Part shown: positions 47,452 through 60,700 of the stretch, one piece after another | Layout: the number at the start of each line of letters is the position of its first letter | Position numbering within the stretch: position 1 is the stretch's first letter | Origin: Coffea arabica | Taxonomy: Eukaryota; Streptophyta; Magnoliopsida; Gentianales; Rubiaceae | Length of the DNA: 64,000 bases | Reading direction: 5' to 3' | NCBI RefSeq assembly: GCF_036785885.1 | Contig: NC_092310.1 | Location: 1,054,001 to 1,118,000, forward strand | Translations under genes and position numbers: made by a program | The notes under the pieces: model-generated | Database searches by the model: none | The model's input: the letters and a program-made list of their open reading frames with translations, nothing else | Told to the model about the DNA's origin: nothing

Positions 47452-48284
47452 TTATGGGTAGTAGTGGTTATCCCTCCAAAATTGTGACTGAAGATATTTG
47501 ACGACATTCTTGTCAACCTGGAATGCTTTAGTGAGAACATCACGAGAAATGGGAGGCTTTGATCCGAAAACAGCATTAGCAATGGTGATGACTCCAGGAT
47601 TCTGGCTGCTTAGACCAGCAAAAGCAACAGCATTGGAATGTCCCTTATTGAACTGAAAATGAATGAGGCCTTCAGGGAACACAAACACATCTCCTGGATT
47701 CAAAACCTTGGTGAAGAGCTTATTCTTCATGTTCATGCCTGGATTCGAAGTAACGAAACCCACAAGAAGAGTGCCCTCTAAAACTACGAGGATCTCGGTA
47801 GCACGGGGGTGAGTGTGGGGAGGGTTCAAACCATAAGGTGCAAAATCGATGCGTGCTAAGGAAACACCTAAAGTGTTGAGTCCTGGAATCTGGTTGACAT
47901 TAACTGCTGTTACATTCGATCCGAGCGGATTTGATGTGCTTCCAGGCTCCTTAAGCCCTGGAAAGAAGAAATCTTTGGCTTCCACAAGCTTTGGATCCTT
48001 GCATATCTTTCCATTGACAAATACTGCATTAGCCAAGACAAAAAAAAAAAAAAAAAGTTAGTATGTCACACATTAACTGGAATATTAGTGTTTTTTTTTT
48101 TAAAAGTAATATAATGGCACCAATTAAGACAGTCATGAAAATTTTAAAAACAATATAGTTTACCGCCAGCATTGGCATCAGGAACTGCGACACAAAAATC
48201 CTGCAATGGACTTGGATCAGAAGCATGGACAATTGTAAAAACAAGTGCCAAGATGGCTGCAGCTATGTGGAAGCGAAAAGCCAT
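47452..48284 (-). CDS. GLP: Germin-like protein, gene F (type 1)
   Basis: The exons are 48164-48284 and 47452-48023 with a 140-bp intron that contains an A-run of about 17. The product has 230 residues. F and H share several changes not seen in other copies: VEA(K/E)DFFFPGL, (K/N)[18 protein letters not shown] and [10 protein letters not shown] alone has Lys57 and Lys65. The Asp101 form [11 protein letters not shown], otherwise typical of type 2, is found here too. All ligand residues and the signal peptide are intact. Confidence 0.94.
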
Positions 48285-48380
48285 GGTTATCAGAAAGGAA
48301 GTATCAAACTATATCAGCTAGTTCGAAAGATGAAAAGTTGTTTCTTCTCAGATTGTGGATGAATATGTGGTAAAGATTCC

Positions 48381-48388
48381 TATTTATA
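48381..48388 (-). promoter_or_regulatory. TATA box of gene F
   Basis: TATAAATA on the minus strand begins 97 bp upstream of the ATG. Confidence 0.75.
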
Positions 48389-51132
48389 GCTATCTTTGGT
48401 TGAACCAGTCATTATGTTTTCATGTCTCAACGATTAGAAAAATGCCACTTTGTCTTCCTAATCTATTTTTGTACAAGTCAACCAACGAATGATTCAGCAA
48501 CAACTACCTGCTACTTCACATTTTCTTTCCTCTTGCACGTACGGCAAGACTGATTTGGTCATTTAGGACATCAGGGTTCACGTAAATATTTCCTTGTTTA
48601 CCCTATATGCTATACATTTCCCACAAAGTGGTACAGTGATACAAGGTGTTGACGGACCAAGTAACTGGTAAGACCTTTTCTTGAAGAGACGGCCTTTGAT
48701 ATTTCTTGCTTCCAGATGTTTACTTTCTGACCTCAGTAAAATGATGCATTAGTTGCAACTAATCAGTTTGAAATTCGCAGGCTCAATCCAACTTTACAAA
48801 GTAGCATCTGGGATTAGCGCAAAAGAATCAAATATATGGTAATCGTCTGGGAGTAGAGGACCTAATTACTTCAGATAATTATACAAAGATAACTCAGAAC
48901 TTGAATTTCAAACTTCTTTGGCAAAACCTATGATATGTAATTATATTTGCATATTTTAGCTAGCTGGAATACCAAGCATTCATTTCCTGTTTCCTGTCTG
49001 TGCAAATAATTCCTGCTTGCGGGTGATAAATATTCCAATCAATAGCACCTAAACATATAGATCGACCTCTTTTCATTACCTGTTTCTTGTCCGTGTAACT
49101 CAGCGCATTTCTGGACTTTTTCTTTCCAAAATCATCTCAGAACTTGCCAAATTGCAGCTTGGAAGTTCAAAGTTAATTCTACCTTCTAAGTGACTGCTTA
49201 ACCTTCTTAGTTTGATATTGCCGTGTTCTATTTAAGCTATTAAATATTGAAAAAGAAAGGAAGATGTAACCCTTGATTAATTATCCAAAATTTTGGATGA
49301 AACCAATTTCAATTCACTCAATTCAATTTAAAATCCAGATTTCAAACCCATTAATTACCCTATTAATTATTGGAGTAATTTATATTTTCATTTACATCAA
49401 AATGAGTGAATTATTTGAAGTTAAAATCAGGTTTATGGTTCGACGACTGGGTTTGATAACTGGAAGTAGAAATGGTGTAAAAAGGGATGGGAGGGTTAAA
49501 AAGAATATCTGAAGCTAAAATCATAAATTATCGTGCTCATTTATATGATTTGTTCATCTTGAACAGACATTGACTTGAATACTTAGGAAAATTTTCTTGT
49601 AAGACTAAAAGAACTAATTTTAAAGAATATTCATATTAAGCACACTTGTAGAGAATTATCATATGTATTAATCAATCAATTATAATATTTATTCAACTTA
49701 ATTTATACGATCAGGAAAAATAGTTTGAAAGGGAAAATGATACTTTTCCTCTCCAATATTTAGTGGTTGGAAAAATTTCATCCACAAAGTTTCGTTGCGA
49801 ATACATTTAGTTCCTACAAATTTAATTTATAGTCAATAGTACAAGTGACAGCAAATCAACCAATTTGGGTAGAAAAAAAATTGACAAATAGCTCGTTTAG
49901 TCCCTCAACTCTTTTTTTTCTGTAAATTATTTTTTTCTTAATAAATAAAAAATGATATTTTATTTTATCCTGTTTAATGCTTCTATTTTTTTTTCCAACC
50001 CCCAGAAGTACTTTTTTATTTCACTTCCTTCAACCTTCAAATGCGACAATGTTGGTGAATATGACCAAAATTTCAAACTTTCTTTAAAAAAAGAAAAACT
50101 TCACTTTTCTTGTTGTTTTTTTTAATTTTCTTTTGTACATAAATTCTTTGTTTTCCTTTTTACTTTCTTTTGCTATTTTTGACACTTTCCTTTCTCCTTT
50201 TTCTCTAGTCCCTGATTTTTTTTTCTATTTAGTCCTTTTATTTTTTCCCCTTAAATACCATTTGCCAGAAAACTTTTTCCATCACCAGACTCGGTGGCTT
50301 AAAAGGGCATGACAAACTGTTCATATTCTCTTTCAAAAAAAGGAAATCTATAATTTTTTTGATTTCTTTTTATGTTATTCCTTCATTTTCTTTTCTGCAT
50401 TCTTAGTTTAAGAATCTTATTAAATTAGAACTATAGATGCGTGTTAAATAATATTTACTCAAATTTAAAAATTTTCATTTGCACATGTAGCATGCATTCC
50501 AATCCCACTCGTATTAAAAAAAAAAACTACTACACTGAAAATCTAAACATTAATTCTTTTCTTTTTATATAATTTTTTTCCTTTCTTTTTCAAAAGAGGA
50601 AGAAGAGGCAGCACGAGTGATAGATGCGGAGTAGATAGAGGAAGAGTCTGAATTATTGAAAAGGGAGAGAGAAGCTGCCAAGATTACTTTACAGATGATG
50701 GACATAGATGATTTTGTTCTCTCTCTAATTTGAGATTGAGCTTGAGGACAATCTAATGGCTACATCTTAGTTGTTAGGTGAATTTCCAATTATACTTCTT
50801 TTCAGTATATTGAATATATTTCAATGGTGTTAACAAACTCACATATTGATATTTTTGTTTGCGCAATGGTTTTTATTTTATTTATTATTTTTTTGGCGTG
50901 AGATTTTGCAGCGCTTTGAATTAAGGGTGCAAACGAATCGAATCGAGTCGAGGTTTGGTCTAATCGAATCGAGTCTCAACTTAGTTTTATGAAACTTGAA
51001 TTCGAGCTCGAAGTTTGACGAGTTCAAAATGTAAAGTTCGAATTCGAACTCAACTAAAATTCGAGTCAAGCTCAAACTTAAAAAAAAAACATTATTTTAT
51101 TTTAAAAAATGAATAAAATAATAATTTTTCAA

Positions 51133-51181
<49 letters not shown>

Positions 51182-51703
51182 ATCTAGTTAGCTCGCGAGT
51201 TAACGACTTGAATATCTTTGAGCACGAGTTTGACTTGATCAGTTCAAGCTCAGATTCGAGCTGCTCGCGAGCTGTTTGATTCATTTGCAGTTGAACTTCA
51301 AATACTTCTTACAAGTGCTCCAAAGATTTTTCATTGCACAATGAAACTATGGTAAGAAGAATTCATCCAATCTGTGGAGATACGTTCTTTTAATCAGACA
51401 AAATTCATCTTTCTAGAATCCAAAAATAAAAGAAGACAAATGTGGTTCATATATTGATTATATCACAGGGTACAAAAAAATTAAGAAAAGAGGTAGTGAT
51501 TTATAAGTTGCATTTTCCTGTAAGGTGGGAAAATGCCAATGTATTAATCTATGTAGAACCATTGTAGTAACAAAGGGGCCGAAATAATGCTGGATTTTGG
51601 AGTAATTCCATATGGAGATCAAAGTGGAAATGACCCAATTATTTATGCTTCAACACATTACTGTTGCACCCCGAATCTCCTTTGGTTTCAAGAGTTACCC
51701 ATA
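48389..51703. repeat. GLP spacer of type a (F to G)
   Basis: Homologous to 34279-37527. It keeps about 60 bp (near 48566-48625, beginning cagggttcacgtaaatattt) that the D and H flanks lack; a relative of it lies in the B flank near 26190-26230. It contains the hAT-like MITE at 50922-51295. No gene. Confidence 0.6.
50922..51295. mobile_element. hAT-like MITE (TAAGGGTGCAAACGAATC), U2 copy
   Basis: Same insertion as 36757-37120, with an expanded (AT)n core at about 51137-51173 and one deleted ctcgagt repeat near the right end. Confidence 0.8.
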
Positions 51704-52495
51704 CTACGGGTAGTTGTTATCCCACCAAAATTGGGACTGAAGTTTTTTGATGACATCGTTTCCAACCTGGAATGCTTTGGTAAGAACATCAGGAGAAATC
51801 GGAGGATCTGATCCGAATACAGCATTAGCAATGGTGATGACTCCTGGATTCTGGCTGCCTAAACCAGCAAAAGCAACAGCATTTGAATGTCCTTGGTTGA
51901 ATTGGAAATGAATGAGGCCTTGGGGGAACACAAACACATCTCCTGGATTCAAAACCTTGGTGAAGAGCTTATTCTTCATGTTCATGCCCGGATTCGAAGT
52001 AACGAAACCAACAACTAGAGTACCCTCCAAAACAAAGAGGACCTCGGTAGCGCGAGGGTGAATGTGGGGAGGGTTCAAACCATAAGGCGCAAAATCGATG
52101 CGTGCTAAGGAAACACCTAAAGTGTTGAGCCCTGGAATTTGGTTGACATTTACCGCTGTTACATTGGACCCGAGTGGATTTGCTGTGCTTCCAGGTTTGT
52201 TAAGCCCTGGAAAGAAGAAATCTTCGGGTTTCACAAGCTTTGGATCCTTGCATATCTTTCCATTGACAAATACTGCATTAGCCAAGATTCGACTAAGTTA
52301 GTTTGTCAAACATAGTTAGGATTCAAGTATATAACATGCAAGAGTCAAGAAATTTTTGAAGTAATCTAGTTTACCTCCGGCATTGGCATCAGGAACTGCC
52401 ACACAAAAATCCTGCAGTGGACTTGGATCGGATGCATGGACAACTGTAAAAACAAGTGCCAAGATGGCTGCAGCAATATGGATCCGAACTGCCAT
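51704..52495 (-). CDS. GLP: Germin-like protein, gene G (type 2)
   Basis: The exons are 52375-52495 and 51704-52272 with a 102-bp intron; the product has 229 residues. Asp212 ([10 protein letters not shown]) replaces the Asn of E and I and is the only residue difference seen from them in the second exon. Silent differences such as gcgcgagg for gcacgagg mark the U2 lineage. Leader [21 protein letters not shown]. Confidence 0.94.
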
Positions 52496-52591
52496 GGTTA
52501 TCACAAAAGAGGTATCAAACTATGTGAACTAATTAGAAAGATGGTAACTTGTTTCTTCTCTGGTGGTGGAAGGACATGTGGGAAAGATGCC

Positions 52592-52599
52592 TATTTATA
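52592..52599 (-). promoter_or_regulatory. TATA box of gene G
   Basis: TATAAATA on the minus strand begins 97 bp upstream of the ATG. Confidence 0.75.
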
Positions 52600-54846
52600 G
52601 CCACTTTTGGTACGTTGAACTGGTCATTACATTTTCTCATCTTAAAGATTAAAAAAGGCCGCATTGTCTATGTGTACTATTTTTGCACAATTCAACCGAC
52701 GAAAGATTCTGCAACCACTGCTTTCGACTTTGTCATTTTCAGTAGGACTGATTAATAGCATGTAAATGGACCTTTTCATTTCCTGTTTCTTGTCTGTGTA
52801 CGTAACTTAGAAGGTGGATGGACTTTTTCTTTCTTTTTATGTTTGCAAAATCTACTCTGGACTTGCGTATATGCAGATCGGTAAGTTCTAACGTCTAGTG
52901 ATTGCTTTTTAAATCACCTTGGTTTATTATTTCCATATTTTATTTAAGCTGTTAAATGTTGAAGAAAATATAGATGTAACCCTTGATTAGTTTTCCAAAT
53001 TTTGGATGAAACCAATTTTCGTTTAATCATTCAATTCAATACCGGCCAACAGCCACTTGGGGATAAAGGAATCAAACTTTGTCTCCCACCCGTCACTACC
53101 AGCCACTATATGTGGCTTCGTCCGACGGTGGTTCCCATGCTACAAACAAATTTATTTCAATTCAATACCAGATTTTACACCTGTGTTTGTAGCCACATTC
53201 TGTGGCTTCCTTCATGGTGGTTCTCGTGCGACAAAAAAAAAAAATTCAATTCAATACCAGATTTTACACCATGCTTGTTTATTTACCCAATCAAAGTTCA
53301 TAGCAGTGTTTTGATATTTTCGTTTACTTCGTAGATTTGAATACTTAAAGTTAAAATTATAAACTATCTTAATCATTTGTATGATGTATTCCTTGAACAG
53401 ACCTTGGCTTGAAAATTTGGGGAAATTTTCTTGTAAAAATTGAGATAATGAATTAAGTTTTTATGAATATTCATTAACCAACGTTGTAGAGAATTAGCAC
53501 ATGTATCAAAATATCAATTATAGTATTTATTAAACTTAGTTACTCATATATGATTAAAATGATAGTTCAAATGAAAAAAAAATGACACTTCTTGTCCCCC
53601 AATGTTAAGGAGTTGTAAAATTTCCGTCCCTAATGTTTCATTGAAAGCACATTTAGTCCCTATAATTTCAATATGCTACCAATTTATTAGAGCAAATCAA
53701 CCAATTTGGATGGGAAGTTTTTTGCAAATAACTCATTTAGTCCTTTTACATTTTATGTAAAGTATCTTTAGTCCATGGTCTTTTATTTTGTCTCACTTAG
53801 TCTTTTTACATTTTTTCTAACACTAAACTTAGTTCTTATTTCACTTCCACCACCCAGCAGCGTTAAAAAGTCAGAATTTCAACTTTCTCCTCAACCAAAA
53901 ATTCTTTAATTTTTTGGCAAAGGACGAGTAAGATTTAAGAAACGAGGGGGGGGGGGGGAAGATGTTTTGAACCTTGGGCTAATTAATACGGTTTAAATCT
54001 TAACACTACATTAAAGCCTCCTTGGCAAACTTTCTTCTCTTTTCTTTTGTTTTCTTTTTTCTATGTTATTTTTATTTTTAGTTTTTACTTTGTTCAACTA
54101 TTTTCACTATTTTCCTTTCTTAACATAATTTCTTGTTTTGCTCTAGTCCCCATTCTTTTTTTTTTTTTTTTTCCATTTAGCACTTTTACTATTTTTTTAA
54201 GCACCAAAACTTCCTTTGCAGAAAAACTTTTTTCACCTTCAAATTAGGTAGCTTTAAAAGCATGACAAAAGGTTCGACTATTCTTTAGAAAAAAAAATCT
54301 TTTCTTTTTTGTCATTTCTTTTTAAATATTCCTTTTCCTTTTTTTAAGAAAACTATTTTCAACTATTTTTTGCTATTTTTGAATTAATCTTTTTTGTATT
54401 GTTAGTGTAGCAATTTTATTACACTAGCTAGTGTAGATGTATGCCAAATAATCTTTATTCAAATTTCAAATTCTTTCATTTGCACATATGGCATGTATTC
54501 CAGTTTGCTTGTGTAAAAAAATTGCTACACTAATAATATAGAAAAGATTAATTATTATTTTCTCTATAATTTCTTCCTTTTCTCTTTTATAAAAGAGGAG
54601 GAGGAAGAGTAACACGAATGAGAGACACATAGAAGATAAAGAAAGAGAGGGAGAGTGAGAAAGAGAGGGAAGCTGCCGAGACTAAATGTGTTCAAGAAAA
54701 GCTGAAAATGTGAGTAATTGAGATACCCCAAATTGGTCCAAATCAAAATATAGGGTAACTTACCTCAAATTTTGAAAATGGTTATGTTATCCGAATATAC
54801 TTGACATAAATAGGTTGGAATATTGTTTTTTATTTTACAAAAACAT
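52600..54846. repeat. GLP spacer of type b (G to H), left part
   Basis: Homologous to 38422-39290 plus 45012 onward, with no chromovirus and no 166-bp insert. It has a poly-G tract (about 53946-53959) and a MITE-like repeat (54381-54556). No gene. Confidence 0.55.
54381..54556. mobile_element. MITE-like repeat (TTAGTGTAG family), copy 3
   Basis: Same place and ends as 45956-46130; duplicated with the spacer. Confidence 0.55.
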
Positions 54847-55711
54847 GGGGGTGTTTGGAACCCAAGTTTTTGAGTAAGTTTGTTTGCTACTAGTTTTTAT
54901 ACAACTTTTGCTACAGGAACCCCAAAAAACTCAAAAAAACTCACGTTTGTTCCCTTGTTAGTCTTTTAGCAAAACGATGTCGTTTTGCCGCATCTTCTTT
55001 TGAAACCCCACGATTTGCCGAAAACACTGCTTGGACTGTTCCTCGTTTTTTCAACTCACAGAAGCGGTGCCCTGTACAGCAATTTACCCGGCTCACCTGC
55101 GCAATTTGGCCATTCGACATGGAGGTGATCGGAGCTTGGAGAAGCGGCGGGAAACAACTGCAGCTCTAACCTGCAGAGTAGAGGCGCTTGATTGGAAGTG
55201 AACGAAGGTTCGGCTTAGCTGATTCAGTCCCTCCGACAAACGGCTGTGCCAGTCCAAAAGCAAAAGACTGCCGTGCTTCCGTTTAGGAAAGTTCCCCTCA
55301 GCCAGTAGCATAGATTTGAGCCAGCCACGCTTCAATTTTTGGAACTGAAACCGCAGCAAGCCAGAAGCATTTTCTGGATTTTTTTTGTTGATTACTCGTA
55401 TATGGCGTGCTGCGGTCTTGGATTCTTTAAGGTTTTGGTATTAAATAAGCCAAAATTTGGAGAAAGGCTGCTGAGTTAATTGCCCTCCCCTCCGTTGATT
55501 TGTTATACTTGGTGTCAATTTCGGACAGAGTTGAAAGCTCCGTGTTGATTAATTTGGGTAATGTGTTAATTAATTCTTTAACATTGGTCTGTTAGAATTA
55601 ATTTGAGTAAAGTTTTTAAAAAATTTGTGCAGTAAATTTTTTTACAACTTCTACAGTGACCTACAGTAAAGTTTTAGACAAACTTCAAAAAAACTCAGGT
55701 TCCAAACGGTT
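54847..55711. mobile_element. TIR element unique to U2, superfamily unresolved, with GC-rich interior
   Basis: The inverted ends gggtgtttggaacccaagtt and aactcaggttccaaacgg enclose about 0.86 kb absent from the other type-b spacers; the uninterrupted site is at about 46425-46440 (aatggtcatttgaacc). The interior (about 54990-55380) is much richer in GC than its surroundings and has an 88-codon minus-strand frame at 55093-55359. This could be captured gene sequence, but I recognise no domain. Target duplication is not clean. Confidence 0.6.
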
Positions 55712-56768
55712 ATTTGAACCTACCTATATATGTGTATATGATTGGTTAGGGTAACCAGTACCCAAAATTCAATCTCTAACTATTTAGTCCTTTACTTGTA
55801 AATTAAGTTAGGAGATCCATTGCACATTTATATTTTCTTTTTGACTTATGAATTAAACCAGTTAATATTAACTCTCTGCTACATTTTGTCAAATGTTACA
55901 TTCATTGTCACTAATTCCATTCACTCCACTACATTCATTGTACTTTTCCTTTATTCAAAATTACTTTTCCTTGCTCATAATATCAATATCTGTTTATTTG
56001 CTCTACTTACTTTTGTTTTTAAAAAGTTTTGACCTATCCTGTTTGGTTGTGGAGCAACCTACTGTCGTTGAAAAATGGCTTGGTAGTTTTAAGAAATGGA
56101 GAAAAGGAAACAAAATGTTTAGAATATTCAGTATTTTAGTTATGTAATGTGCATAAATTATGTAATATTTTAATCATGTATTTTGTTGATGAGTTTCTAG
56201 AGTGGTCGACTGTAGGCTCTTGTTTAATTTGGACAAGTATTGTGTTATTTTTTTAGATATTTCTATTTTTTCCATCTAATTATATGAGGGTTAGATTACC
56301 CTGTACACCCAACATTTTAGATGTTTTGGGCTTGGCAAACTTTTTTTTTTCCCATTTTTTCTTCAAAGGGTGAGATTTTGAAACACTTTGAGCACTTGCT
56401 ACAAGAGCTCCAAGGGTTTTATATTGAACAATTAAAATTTAAAGTATTGGTAGAGAAAGTTCATCCAGTCCGTGGAGATTATAATGCATGATGCATTCCT
56501 TTAGTCTAACAGGGTTCATCTTCCTGTATGCAAGGGTAAAAGAAAAAACAAATGTTCTTCACAAATTGATTATAATTCAGGTACAAATATTAAGAAAAAA
56601 ATTGCGAAACACGGAAAATGCAATGTATTATTGTTCATAGAATTAGTGCACTAACAAAGGTTCCAAAATAATGTATGATTTGGAGTAATTTAGTCAGGAG
56701 ATCAATGTGTAAACTAGGGATCCAATTATTTATGCACCCTGAAGCTCCTTTGGAGGGTTTTACCCATA
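55712..56768. other. GLP spacer of type b (G to H), right part
   Basis: Continues homology to 46425-47451, ending in the 3' flank of gene H. No gene was seen. Confidence 0.5.
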
Positions 56769-57602
56769 TTATGGGTAGTAGTGGTTATCCCTCCAAAATT
56801 GTGACTGAAGATATTTGACGACATTCTTGTCAACCTGGAATGCTTTAGTGAGAACATCACGAGAAATGGGAGGCTTTGATCCGAAAACAGCATTAGCAAT
56901 GGTGATGACTCCAGGATTCTGGCTGCTTAGACCAGCAAAAGCAACAGCATTGGAATGTCCCTTATTGAACTGAAAATGAATGAGGCCTTCAGGGAACAGA
57001 AACACATCTCCTGGATTCAAAACCTTGGTGAAGAGCTTATTCTTCATGTTCATGCCTGGATTCGAAGTAACGAAACCAACAAGAAGAGTGCCCTCTAAAA
57101 CAACGAGGATCTCGGTAGCACGGGGGTGAGTGTGGGGAGGGTTCAAACCATAAGGTGCAAAATCGATGCGTGCTAAGGAAACACCTAAAGTGTTGAGTCC
57201 TGGAATCTGGTTGACATTAACTGTTGTTACATTCGATCCGAGCGGATTTGATGTGCTTCCAGGCTCGTTAAGCCCTGGAAAGAAGAAATCTTCAGCTTCC
57301 ACAAGCTTTGGATCCTTGCATATCTTTCCATTCACAAATACTGCATTAGCCAAGATAAAAAAAAAAAAAAAAAGTTAGTATGTCACACATTAACTGGCAT
57401 ATTAGTGTTTTTTTTTGGATAAGTAATATAATGGTACCAATATAAGACAGTCATGAAAATTTTAAAAACAATATAGTTTACCGCCAGCATTGGCATCAGG
57501 AACTGCGACACAAAAATCTTGCAATGGACTTGGATCAGATGCATGGACAATTGTAAAAACAAGTGCCAAGATGGCTGCGGCTATGTGGAAGCGAAAAGCC
57601 AT
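56769..57602 (-). CDS. GLP: Germin-like protein, gene H (type 1)
   Basis: The exons are 57482-57602 and 56769-57340 with a 141-bp intron; the product has 230 residues. Closest to F (shared [30 protein letters not shown]). H-specific changes are Thr80 (NVTTVNV) and Leu155 in the second cupin motif ([14 protein letters not shown]). The latter is conservative and next to, but not at, the metal-binding His162. Signal peptide and cysteines are as in F. Confidence 0.94.
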
Positions 57603-57698
57603 GGTTATCAGAAAGGAAGTATCAAACTATATCAGCTAGTTAGAGAGATGAAAAGTTGTTTCTTCTCAGATTGTGGGTGAATATGTGGTAAAGATTCC

Positions 57699-57706
57699 TA
57701 TTTATA
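57699..57706 (-). promoter_or_regulatory. TATA box of gene H
   Basis: TATAAATA on the minus strand begins 97 bp upstream of the ATG. Confidence 0.75.
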
Positions 57707-60700
57707 GCTATCTTTGGTTGAACCAGTCATTATGTTTTCTTATCTCAACGATTAGAAAAATGCCACATTGTCTTCCTAATCTATTTTTGCACAACTCAAC
57801 CAACGAATGATTCTGCAACAACTACCTGTGACTTCTCATTTTCTTTCCTATTGCAAGTATAGAAAGACTGATTTGGTCATTTAGGACATTTCCCACAAAG
57901 TGGTACACTGATACAAGGTGTTGACGGACCAAGTAACTGGTAAGACCTTTTCTTGAAGAGATGGCCTTTGATATTTCCTGCTTCCAGATGTTTACTTTCT
58001 TACCTCAGTAAAATGATGCATTAATTGCAACTAATCAGTTTGAAATTTGCAGACTCAATCCAGCTTTACAAAGTAGCATCTGGGATTAGCATGAAAGAAT
58101 CAAATATATGGAAATCGTCTGGGAGTAAAGGACCTAGTTACTTCACATAATTATACAAAGATGGCTTAGAACTTGAATTTCAAACTTCTTTGGCAAAACC
58201 TATGATATGTAATTATATGTGCATATTTTAGCAAGCTGGAATACCAAGCATTCATTTCCTGTTTCCTGTCTGTGCAAATAATTCCTGCTTGCAGGTGACC
58301 TCTTTTCATTACCTGTTTCTTGTCCGTGTAACTCAGCGCATTTCTGGACTTTTTCTTTCCAAAATCATCTCAGAACTTGCCAAATTGCAGCTTGGAAGTT
58401 CAAAGTTAATTCTACCTTCTAAGTGACTGCTTAACCTTCTTAGTTTGATATTGCCGTGTTCTATTTAAGCTATTAAATATTGAAAAAGAAAGGAAGATGT
58501 AACCCTTGATTAATTATCCAAAATTTTGGATGAAACCAATTTCAATTCACTCAATTCAATTGAAAATCCAGATTTCAAACCCATTAATTACCCTATTAAT
58601 TATTGGAGTAATTTATATTTTCATTTACATCAAAATGAGTGAATTATTTGAAGTTAAAATCAGGTTTATGGTTCGACGACTGGGTTTGATAACTGGAAGT
58701 AGAAATGGTGTAAAAAGGGATGGGAGGGTTAAAAAGAATATCTGAAGCTAAAATCATAAATTATCGTGCTCATTTATATGATTTGTTCATCTTGAACAGA
58801 CATTGACTTGAATACTTAGGAAAATTTTCTTGTAAGACTAAAAGAACTAATTTTAAAGAATATTCATATTAAGCACACTTGTAGAGAATTATCATATGTA
58901 TTAATCAATCAATTATAATATTTATTCAACTTAATTTATACGATCAGGAAAAATAGTTTGAAAGGGAAAATGATACTTTTCCTCTCCAATATTTAGTGCT
59001 TGGAAAAATTTCACCCACAAAGTTTCATTGCGAATACATTTAGTTCCTACAAATTTAATTTATAATCAATAGTACAAGTGATAGCAAATCAACCAATTTG
59101 GGTGGAAAAAAAATTGACAAATAGCTCGTTTAGTCCCTCAACTCTTTTTTTTTTTTTGTAAATTATCTTTTTTTCTTAATAAATAAAAAATGATATTTTA
59201 TTTTATCCTGTTTAATGCTTCTATTTTTTTTTCCAACCCCAGAAGTACTTTTTGATTTCACTTCCTTCAACCTTCAAATGCGACAATGTTGATGAGCATG
59301 ACCAAAATTTCAACCTTTCTTTAAAAAAAGAAAAACTTCACTTTTCTTGTAGTTTTTTTATTTTCTTTTGTACATAAATTCTTTGTTTTCCTTTTTACTT
59401 TCTTTTGCTATTTTTGACACTTTCCTTTCTTCTTTTTGTCTGGTCCCTGATTTTTTTTTTCTATTTAGTCCTTTTATTTTTTCCCCTTAAATACCATTTG
59501 CCATAAAACTTTTTCCATCACCAGACTCGGTGGCTTAAAAGGGCATGACAAACTGTTCATATTCTTTTTCAAAAAAAGGAAATCTATAATTTTTTTATTT
59601 CTTTTTATGTTATTCCTTCATTTTCTTTTTTGCATTTTTAGTTTAAGAATCTTATTAAATTAGAACTATAGATGCGTGTTAAATAATATTTACTCAAATT
59701 TCAAAATTTTCATTTGCACATGTAGCATGCATTCCAATCCCACTCGTATTAAAAAAAAAACTACTACATTGAAAATCTAAACATTATTTCTTTTCTTTTT
59801 ATATAATTTTTTTCCTTTTCTTTTTCAAAAGAGGAAGAAGAGGCAGCACGAGTGATAGATGCAGAGTAGATAAAGGAAGAGTCTGAATTATTGAAAAGGG
59901 AGAGAGAAGCTGCCAAGATTACTTTACAGATGGACATAGATGATTTTGTTCTCTCTCTAATTTGAGATTGAGCTTGAGGACAATCTAATGGCTACATCTT
60001 AGTTGTTAGGTGAATTTCCAATTATACTTCTTTTCAGTATATTGAATACATTTCAATGGTGTTAACAAACTCACATATTGATATTTTTGTTTTCGCAATG
60101 GTTTTTATTATTTATTATTTTTTTGGTGTGAGATTTTGCAGCGCTTTGAATTAAGGGTGCAAACGAATCGAATCGAGTCGAGTTTTGATCTAATCGAATC
60201 GAGTCTCAACTTAGTTTTATGAAATTTGAATTCGAGCTCGAGTTTGACGAGTTCAAAATGTAAAGTTCGAGTTCGAACTCGACTAAAATTCGAGTCAAGC
60301 TCAAACTTAAAAAAAAATAATTATTTTATTTTAAAAAATGAATAAAATAATAATTTTTCAGAATAATATATATATATATATATATATATAATCTTGTTGG
60401 CTCGCGAGTTAACAAGTTGAATATCTTTGAGCTCGAGTTTGACTTGATCAGTTCAAGCTCGAGTCAAGCTCGGATTCGAGCTGCTCGCGAGCTGTTTGAT
60501 TCATTTGCAGTCGTACTTCAAATACTTCTTACAAGTGCTCCAAAGGTTTTTCATTGCACAATGAAACTATGGTAAGAAGAATTCATCCAATCTGTGGAGA
60601 TGCGTTCTTTTAATCAGACAAAATTCATCTTTCTAGAATCCAAAAATAAAAGAAGACAAATGTGGTTCATATATTGATTATATCACAGGGTACAAAAAAA

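Larger units (their letters stand above)
47080..56383. repeat. Two-gene tandem unit U2 (genes F and G)
   Basis: 9.3 kb. It lacks the chromovirus and the 166-bp insert of U1 and U3, and instead has its own TIR element at about 54847-55711 in spacer b. It therefore preserves the empty chromovirus target at about 53415-53440. Confidence 0.85.
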
